From Rubinisphaera italica (lineage in GTDB: Bacteria > Planctomycetota > Planctomycetia > Planctomycetales > Planctomycetaceae): 64,000 nt of DNA. This document shows positions 58,784-64,000 of the stretch, piece after piece. The translations under genes and the position numbers were made by a program. The DNA is taken from positions 744,001 through 808,000 of the forward strand of contig NZ_SJPG01000001.1 of assembly GCF_007859715.1 (NCBI RefSeq). The letters are read 5' to 3'. Under the pieces are notes generated by a model. That model was not told where the DNA came from. It did no database searches and saw only the letters and a program-made list of their open reading frames with translations. The first letter of the stretch is position 1. Every line of letters starts with the position of its first letter.

Positions 58784-58989
58784 CGAAATTTAACTCCTGA
58801 GTGTGCTGAACCGATCGTGCAACGCCACGAAGACGATCTGGTTTTACGAAGGCTAAGATTGGCTCTTCGAACAGCAATTGGCAAAGAATGAAGCAACAGG
58901 TTAACGCCTGAAGACGACTCGGTCAACGACGAGCCCTGTACAAAGCAGGCAGTTGCTCGTGAAGTTCGACACAGTTCCACTGATGTTGT

Positions 58990-59577
58990 TCACGGTCTGG
59001 CAAAAATGACATTTGTCATCGACAGACGAGAACTGCCGCGGTAACCCGCAGGTTGAACACGTTTCGGACCTGATTGATATGCAGTCGGTCCATCCTTAGT
59101 AGGTGGCTGGAGCGATTGGTCCTCAAATGGAGCGGGTGGGACAGGTATTTGAAGATTTCGTTCAGGATAAGGCGTCAGTTCTGGAGGAACAACGATCTCA
59201 ACTGGAGGTGCTTGCGGTGGATTGGAATCTGGCTGAAATTGAGGGCCTGATTGCGGAATTTGATTCTGCATGGGAGGATCGACCCTGAGTTGTGGAGCCT
59301 TTAGAGGTTCCGGTCTCGCAGAATTCGTGATCCGTGCATACTCGGAGGGGCCTGGCTCGTAAGGAATCGGGCCGTGAAGCCAGCGAAAATAATTCACTGA
59401 GGCATGACTGGAACTGTCGTGGCTGATGCGTTCATATACCAGACCCGGCCGAAAATAGGTATTCGAGTCCCAAGACATATAAAATAGATTTGCAGGATTA
59501 TGTACCCCTGCACACCCTGGGAGGATAAGCAGGATAAGAAGCAAAGTCAGCATGGGAGTTTTGATAAGAACAGGCAT
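58990..59577 (-). CDS. proline-rich lipoprotein of unknown function
   Basis: About 195 residues from ATG 59577. A hydrophobic segment (MLTLLLILLILPGC) ends in a lipoprotein Cys. A short conserved-looking aromatic part follows (FYMSWDSNTYFRPGLVYERI), then a long Pro/Gln-rich region and a basic tail. I recognise no domain. Probably an envelope-anchored structural protein. It lies upstream of rpsB on the same strand, with a 206-base gap. An in-frame start at 59634 is less likely. Confidence 0.6.
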   Translation of the reverse strand: MPVLIKTPMLTLLLILLILPGCAGVHNPANLFYMSWDSNTYFRPGLVYERISHDSSSHASVNYFRWLHGPIPYEPGPSEYARITNSARPEPLKAPQLRVDPPMQNQIPQSGPQFQPDSNPPQAPPVEIVVPPELTPYPERNLQIPVPPAPFEDQSLQPPTKDGPTAYQSGPKRVQPAGYRGSSRLSMTNVIFARP

Positions 59578-59694
59578 GTCACAATAGCCGAGATAAGGTT
59601 TAATTATAACGGTTATATCGTCCGTGAGCTGCACCTGTCTTCATTGCGAGCAGTCTAAATTGATCGCTCTGCTGAGAATCAATGAAATCCCAAG

Positions 59695-60132
59695 CTATTC
59701 TTCCACTGCATTTCGATCTGGTCGCATTTCAGCTTGCTTAAATTGGAAGTTGAATACGTTTTCCCCATTTTTTTCAACTTTGGCAACTCCGAGATATTCG
59801 CCTAACACGATTTCGCCAGCCTCTTCAGAATCGTCGTCATTATTTACCTGTAATGGTCGTATAATGACATCATGAGGCCCTACAACGGCTCCCGTAATTT
59901 CGCTGATTTCATATTTTCCATCTTCGATATACCCGAACGCAGTCGGAGAATTGGCCAAGTCTCCAGTATTGGGGTGAAATTCAATTTTGGCAAATTGGAG
60001 TGGAGCATCATCAACATTAACCGAGCCAGAAACAGCAAGTCGCTCAGGTCCACTGGCCCCTCCACTGCATCCTGAAAATACAATAAGCACAACGATAAAC
60101 AACACAGTTTTAAAATATGACGATGGTGACAT
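59695..60132 (-). CDS. small lipoprotein with transthyretin-like fold
   Basis: About 145 residues from ATG 60132. A signal ends VFSGCSGG (lipobox Cys). The domain has RLAVSGSVNVDDAPLQFAKIEFHP and GYIEDGKYEISEITGAVVGPHDVII, the style of carboxypeptidase-regulatory/transthyretin-like lipoproteins that are abundant in planctomycetes. Function unknown. It lies about 100 bases downstream of the second DUF1559 gene, a pairing common in this phylum (from memory). Confidence 0.7.
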   Translation of the reverse strand: MSPSSYFKTVLFIVVLIVFSGCSGGASGPERLAVSGSVNVDDAPLQFAKIEFHPNTGDLANSPTAFGYIEDGKYEISEITGAVVGPHDVIIRPLQVNNDDDSEEAGEIVLGEYLGVAKVEKNGENVFNFQFKQAEMRPDRNAVEE

Positions 60133-60248
60133 CAATGATTCCAATTACATCGGGCCCAAGTAAAACGGAGTAAAAACGGTACATAAAAACAGCCGACACC
60201 TTTGAAAAGTAGCCGACTGCTGAAAAGAGTAAAATCCAGCCGAGAGAA

Positions 60249-61289
60249 TTAGAATTCACCGATTAGATTTCCGTCTGATTTATTGCCCAATCGACTATAA
60301 GTCGTCGTGCTGAGATTCTCAGAAAGAAATCGAACGGATCCATCAGAAAGCACAAACTGAGCTCCTCCATCATGAAATGATGAGAACTTTCCTCTGGCTC
60401 GGCCTTGCTGTAAGACAAAGGATGCATTGTAAAGATCCTTGCCGTTGACCCCGATGCCGGTCACTCCCAGGGCATCTGAATAGCCACAGCCACCACATTC
60501 ATTATTCGGATCGTTAGATGATCTCGTGATCCAGAGGTTTGATGCTCGGGAATCGACATTATCCAGACCCCCGGTGGAAGGATTCGTCACCTTGTATCTC
60601 CATGCTCTTTCTCCAACAATCAATGTGTTACTTGTCCCGTCTGTGATGTCTCGGAAACGGACCTTACTGTCCACGTAGAAGATACCGTTCGACTGATTTT
60701 TCCTGGCTCGGACATTATGGCTGTTGGCACCACGATTCACTCCAACATAATTCACAACAGCCACGTTGCGTCTTGTTCCACCTGCTGTAGAAGGTCGTCT
60801 GAGCCCACCCGCAGTATCTGGACCAGTATCGGATGGACAACGTAACGAGGCGACTGGAGTTTGGAAGACAGCTTGAGTGTTTGCCCAGTTGTTCAGCGCT
60901 GCGGCTCCGCTGCGACCACTGACATTGAGAGCATCAAAAGCAGCACTCTGCTCAATCATCGGAGCGATCATAGCCGTCCAGGTCCATTGTCCCACGTTAT
61001 TATTTGCTCCTTTGGGATGAACAAGAGGCGTGCCGCCGGAATTGCTGTAATGACCATAATCTCCAATATATCCCGGTGGCATGACACGATAAGTATCGTG
61101 ATAATTATGAAGTGCTAATCCGATCTGTTTCAGATTGTTCTTGCAGGAAGATCGGCGAGCCGCTTCTCGGGCTTGTTGCACTGCGGGGAGAAGAAGAGCA
61201 ACCAGGATTGCAATGATTGCGATCACTACAAGTAGCTCGATTAATGTGAACGCCTTACGAAACTGAAAGGCACTGAAATTCTTACTCAT
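60249..61289 (-). CDS. DUF1559 pseudopilin-like protein
   Basis: 346 residues. The prepilin signal is [28 protein letters not shown], with cleavage before FTLIE. Then [26 protein letters not shown] and the C-terminal [21 protein letters not shown] (H-x9-DG box), the DUF1559 pattern, in segments. A CGGCGY segment near residue 262 adds two cysteines. AAGGAG precedes the ATG. It is the second DUF1559 gene in the window (other at 18366) and probably forms a unit with the small lipoprotein downstream. Confidence 0.92.
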   Translation of the reverse strand: MSKNFSAFQFRKAFTLIELLVVIAIIAILVALLLPAVQQAREAARRSSCKNNLKQIGLALHNYHDTYRVMPPGYIGDYGHYSNSGGTPLVHPKGANNNVGQWTWTAMIAPMIEQSAAFDALNVSGRSGAAALNNWANTQAVFQTPVASLRCPSDTGPDTAGGLRRPSTAGGTRRNVAVVNYVGVNRGANSHNVRARKNQSNGIFYVDSKVRFRDITDGTSNTLIVGERAWRYKVTNPSTGGLDNVDSRASNLWITRSSNDPNNECGGCGYSDALGVTGIGVNGKDLYNASFVLQQGRARGKFSSFHDGGAQFVLSDGSVRFLSENLSTTTYSRLGNKSDGNLIGEF

Positions 61290-61628
61290 CTCAAGTACTC
61301 CTTGAATTGGATGATAGAATCTTCCCGTTTGCGTACTTAAGAAGATATGTAGATGGGAAGCTCAATGTCGAAAGACATTAAATTGATTATGTACGCGTAA
61401 AAGTGGCGGAATCGCCATATCGACCTTCGTCGATGCGAATCAATATATCAAGACCAAAGTTTCGGAAAATATCAAAAAATCCTGAAATTTTATAAACACC
61501 CACTTGAAAAAGAATATCGACGACCCAAATTAATCTCATTTATAGCGATAAATGTCGTTTTTGGGATTTCATTTCTCATTTTACTGCTCGTATCAGATCG
61601 TAGCCGTTTTTGACAACGGATCTCAATT
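61290..61628. other. divergent A+T-rich intergenic region
   Basis: About 340 bases between the DUF1559 and LipB-like genes. It is A+T-rich and presumably holds both promoters. No gene or repeat is recognised. Confidence 0.4.
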
Positions 61629-62348
61629 ATGACAACAATTCTCAGGGCTCCTCGAACACTCGATTGCTTTTTGTTGAGGTATCTCGATCTCTCTTCGCTT
61701 CTGTTAATGCAAAAGCACTTTGCTTTGGAGGTTCGGCAACAAGTGATTCATAGTGGGGTTGCTGTTCTGACAGAGCACTCCGCGTGTCGTTCTGCAGGAA
61801 ATTCAGCCGAGGAATTTCGGGAAACGTCTTCAGTCAGTTCTGAATTACTAGCTGCTCGCAGACAGGCGATTGCCGTCAATCGACCGGGTGGTTTGTGGGA
61901 GCATGGACCAGGGCAGTTGGGAGTGTTTGTGACCTTCTCCCTCGAAAAAACAGAACTGTCGCCCTTGTCATTCTGTCGGGCGGTTGAAGTTCTCGTCAAA
62001 GAGGCCTGTATGCAAGTTGGAATTCGTAACCTTACTCTTGAGCCGGGTTTCGGGATTCACGGGCGTTCGGGAGTAGTCGCCAGAACGGCGTTTACGGTTC
62101 GAGATTCCATCGTACAAAGTGTGATTTACTTGAATGTGAGTCATAATTATCGAATCAGTTCACGGCCTCAAAATTCAAGTCTCTCTGCAGAAATAATGCA
62201 GAAAATATCGATTCAATCCCTTAAAACCGCAATTGTTGATCAATTCAGCCAATGGTTGACGGATTCAAAAATTTCTATTTTCACGACGCATCCACTTCTT
62301 AAAAAGTATCGTTTGAGTGATTTACCCAATCTGGATGAACTCGACTGA
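61629..62348 (+). CDS. LipB-fold protein lacking the catalytic Lys and Cys
   Basis: 239 residues. The segment NRPGGLWEHGPGQLGVF (Arg85, His92, Gln96) matches the substrate pocket of octanoyltransferase LipB. However, the catalytic Lys of the KIAAIGVR segment is replaced (here about residue 151, VARTAFTVR). The catalytic Cys of the NPCG loop is absent: the protein has Cys only at 13, 53, 106 and 117. The frame is intact, so it may be a repurposed LipB rather than debris. It lies 139 bases upstream of a canonical lipA. Confidence 0.65.
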   Translation: MTTILRAPRTLDCFLLRYLDLSSLLLMQKHFALEVRQQVIHSGVAVLTEHSACRSAGNSAEEFRETSSVSSELLAARRQAIAVNRPGGLWEHGPGQLGVFVTFSLEKTELSPLSFCRAVEVLVKEACMQVGIRNLTLEPGFGIHGRSGVVARTAFTVRDSIVQSVIYLNVSHNYRISSRPQNSSLSAEIMQKISIQSLKTAIVDQFSQWLTDSKISIFTTHPLLKKYRLSDLPNLDELD

Positions 62349-62487
62349 TTTTTGAGTTCAATCGCAAACAAATTTGCTCATTTTGAGACGAACTCTCATC
62401 AGACGGTACGCAGAGCAGAGGAGAAGGTCTATAATCGTTTCAGATGCACGCTCCTTAATTTGAACCACGCTTCCTGAGTCGAATCCT

Positions 62488-63381
62488 ATGCAACAGTTAA
62501 CCATCGTTACTCCGCAGCCAGAACGTCCTAAACGCCGATTACCTAAGTGGTTGAAGCGTCCGCTGCCTAGTACCGAAATGGCATTTACCTCAAATGTTAT
62601 CGAAGATCTGAATTTGGAAACGGTTTGCGAGAGTGCAAAATGTCCGAATCGAACAGAATGCTGGGCCCAAAAAACTGCTACGTTCATGATTCTTGGGAAT
62701 GTCTGTACTCGCCCTTGCGGGTTCTGTTCCGTGCCTAAAGGGAAAACTGGTGAGATTCTGATCGATGAACCGGAACGCGTTGCTGAAGCAGCCGCTCGTC
62801 TCGGCTTGAAATATGTCGTGATCACCTGCGTGACACGCGATGATCTGCCCGATGGGGGAGCCGAGCATTTTTATGAGTGTGTGCAGGCGGTCCGGGCAAA
62901 GACCGGAGCCGATGTCGAAGTTCTGACTTCCGACTTTCGCGGCAATCGTGCCGCAATTTCCCGTGTGGTTGAAGCTCGCCCCGATGTTTTCAATCACAAT
63001 GTCGAATCTGTTCCCCGCTTGTACAGTCGGGTTCGCAGAAATGCTATTTATCAGCGATCACTCGATTTACTGAAGCAAGTTAAGGATGAAGCTCCCGACA
63101 TGCCAACCAAGAGTGGGTTAATGCTTGGCCTGGGAGAAACCTTTGATGAAGTTCTCGATGTGGCCGCAGACTTGAGAGCCGTTGGATGCGATATGCTCAC
63201 GATGGGACAATATCTGCAACCTTCCGCAGATCAACTTCCTGTCGAGCGATTCGTTCCGCCAGAAGAGTTTGATGAACTCGGCGAACAGTGCCGGAAACTT
63301 GGGTTTTCGATGGTTGCGAGTGGACCGTTTGTCAGATCAAGTTACCATGCCGGTGAAATGGCGGCAGAGGCGACTTCCTGA
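62488..63381 (+). CDS. lipA: lipoyl synthase
   Basis: 297 residues, a radical-SAM enzyme that inserts two sulfurs into octanoyl groups on E2 and GcvH. The auxiliary cluster ligands are Cys47, Cys52 and Cys58 (CESAKCPNRTEC) and the radical-SAM cluster is Cys73-Cys77-Cys80 (CTRPCGFC). The C-terminal RSSYHAGE serine that ligates the auxiliary cluster is present. It appears fully functional. It is flanked by two lipoate-type proteins that have lost their catalytic or acceptor residues. Confidence 0.96.
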   Translation: MQQLTIVTPQPERPKRRLPKWLKRPLPSTEMAFTSNVIEDLNLETVCESAKCPNRTECWAQKTATFMILGNVCTRPCGFCSVPKGKTGEILIDEPERVAEAAARLGLKYVVITCVTRDDLPDGGAEHFYECVQAVRAKTGADVEVLTSDFRGNRAAISRVVEARPDVFNHNVESVPRLYSRVRRNAIYQRSLDLLKQVKDEAPDMPTKSGLMLGLGETFDEVLDVAADLRAVGCDMLTMGQYLQPSADQLPVERFVPPEEFDELGEQCRKLGFSMVASGPFVRSSYHAGEMAAEATS

Positions 63382-63396
63382 AGTATAATACTTCTC

Positions 63397-63696
63397 ATGT
63401 CCAGGAATTTACCCTCTCAACCCGATTTCAATCCGCTGGAAACAACTCCACTAATAGCCCCCCATCCCGGCATTGATCCTTTGGTTGAGATTTCAGGCGA
63501 GATCACTGCGTGGTATCTGAGTAAGTCCGATGAATTCGCTGCAGGTGATTTGCTCTATCAAATCACCTGGCCGGGATTGGTGATTGATGTTTCTGCGGAA
63601 AAATCAGGAATGCTGGTGCGAATTCTCGCTAAACTTCGCGATCCTGTCGAACCTGGACAACAGATTGCTCTGGTTCGTCTAACCAGCACAGACTAA
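63397..63696 (+). CDS. lipoyl-domain-like protein lacking the acceptor lysine
   Basis: 99 residues. The layout GEITAWYLSKSDEFAAGDLLYQI, then DVSAEKSGMLVRILAKLRDPVEPGQQIALV, matches a biotinyl/lipoyl hairpin domain. The modified turn, normally ETDKA, reads TWPGL (Gly60 at the Lys position). It should therefore not be lipoylated or biotinylated at the usual site. It starts 15 bases after lipA and is probably co-transcribed. Confidence 0.65.
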   Translation: MSRNLPSQPDFNPLETTPLIAPHPGIDPLVEISGEITAWYLSKSDEFAAGDLLYQITWPGLVIDVSAEKSGMLVRILAKLRDPVEPGQQIALVRLTSTD

Positions 63697-64000
63697 TCAC
63701 GACGGCTCGTTTTGGCTTTCATCGACTCGATATGAGGAGCATTAGGCTGGGTATGTTTCTGGTGATGAAGATATCTTTTTCGCAGGCCGCTCACAATTTT
63801 TGCACTCCACTGGTCGCGCGTGGTCTGCAGGAGTCGAGGGAGTGAGATCGTTCCGCAAATGAGAAAGAACACCGCCAATCCCAGCAGGATTTTCTGGATC
63901 TCGTACGATGCAGAGACTTTTTCTATGACGGACTGAATTACTGTCCTCTGGGAATCAGGCTGCTCTCGTGCTTGAGATGGGATATTTCCAGAAGCCTCCT
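63693..64000 (-). CDS. C-terminal part of a membrane protein, cut by the window edge
   Basis: The frame is open from the window edge to the stop at 63693, giving about 102 C-terminal residues. It has a polar N-terminal part, one membrane helix (KILLGLAVFFLICGTISL) and a basic cytoplasmic tail. The true start lies beyond the window. It converges with the lipoyl-domain-like gene, overlapping it by 4 bases. No family recognised. Confidence 0.55.
   Translation of the reverse strand, partial: EASGNIPSQAREQPDSQRTVIQSVIEKVSASYEIQKILLGLAVFFLICGTISLPRLLQTTRDQWSAKIVSGLRKRYLHHQKHTQPNAPHIESMKAKTSRRD

Noticed and set aside
60190..60240. Repeated AGCCGAC strings after the second DUF1559 gene, considered as a terminator
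   Set aside because: The copies are direct, not inverted, so no convincing stem forms.
61629..62348. Annotating this gene simply as lipB (octanoyltransferase)
   Set aside because: The catalytic Lys and Cys are missing, so enzymatic LipB function cannot be supported.

Overview
The window looks like chromosome from a planctomycete of the Planctomycetaceae type (Gimesia/Rubinisphaera-like; the genus is inference). Pointers are two DUF1559 pseudopilin-like proteins, a DUF1501 protein, a DUF1080 protein, a 1396-residue PA14/multihaem/propeller protein, a YVTN-propeller dihaem protein, and many short palindromic intergenic repeats. Base composition is near half G+C, genes lie on both strands, and there are long single-gene units. 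No rRNA, tRNA, CRISPR array, transposase or phage gene was recognised.

Layout. 1-9.4 kb: two membrane proteins, a Wza-like polysaccharide export lipoprotein, a DUF1080 protein, a GNAT acetyltransferase, a GH3-type acyl-adenylating enzyme and RdgB. 9.5-14.7 kb: a sucrose locus with amylosucrase, a sucrose-phosphate synthase carrying its own phosphatase domain, and a divergent free-standing sucrose-phosphate phosphatase. 14.7-24.6 kb: a DUF1501 protein, FolP, a small glycosyltransferase, a DUF1559 protein, ribosomal protein S21, a TPR lipoprotein, a PH-like/zinc-ribbon membrane protein, a histidine kinase and an Imm26-like gene broken by an in-frame TGA. 24.7-34.1 kb: a dihaem propeller protein, two secreted thioredoxin-fold-type proteins, an ABC-2 permease, an ABC exporter whose ATPase motifs are nearly all degenerate, a voltage-gated K+ channel and an orphan FtsX/MacB permease. 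34.4-36.6 kb: a GH57 glucanotransferase.

36.6-50.8 kb is the most system-like region, a hybrid type II secretion/type IV pilus locus built from two divergent operons. The leftward operon starts with an HD-GYP protein followed by four minor pseudopilin-like genes. The rightward operon runs GspG, response regulator, histidine kinase, STAS protein, GspE/PilB ATPase with an MshEN-like N-terminus, GspF/PilC, then PilM-, PilN-, PilO- and PilP/GspC-like proteins, followed by a membrane-anchored PDZ protein. Kinase, STAS and ATPase genes overlap by 4 bases each. The secretin and prepilin peptidase are not in the window. The arrangement suggests a pilus or secretion machine controlled by phosphorelay, STAS switching and cyclic di-GMP.

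50.8-64 kb: the giant multihaem protein, the leftward rpsB-tsf-pyrH-frr translation cluster, two small lipoproteins, a second DUF1559 protein, and an unusual lipoate group. In that group a LipB-fold protein lacking the catalytic Lys/Cys and a lipoyl-domain-like protein lacking the acceptor Lys flank a canonical LipA. A partial membrane-protein gene runs off the right edge.
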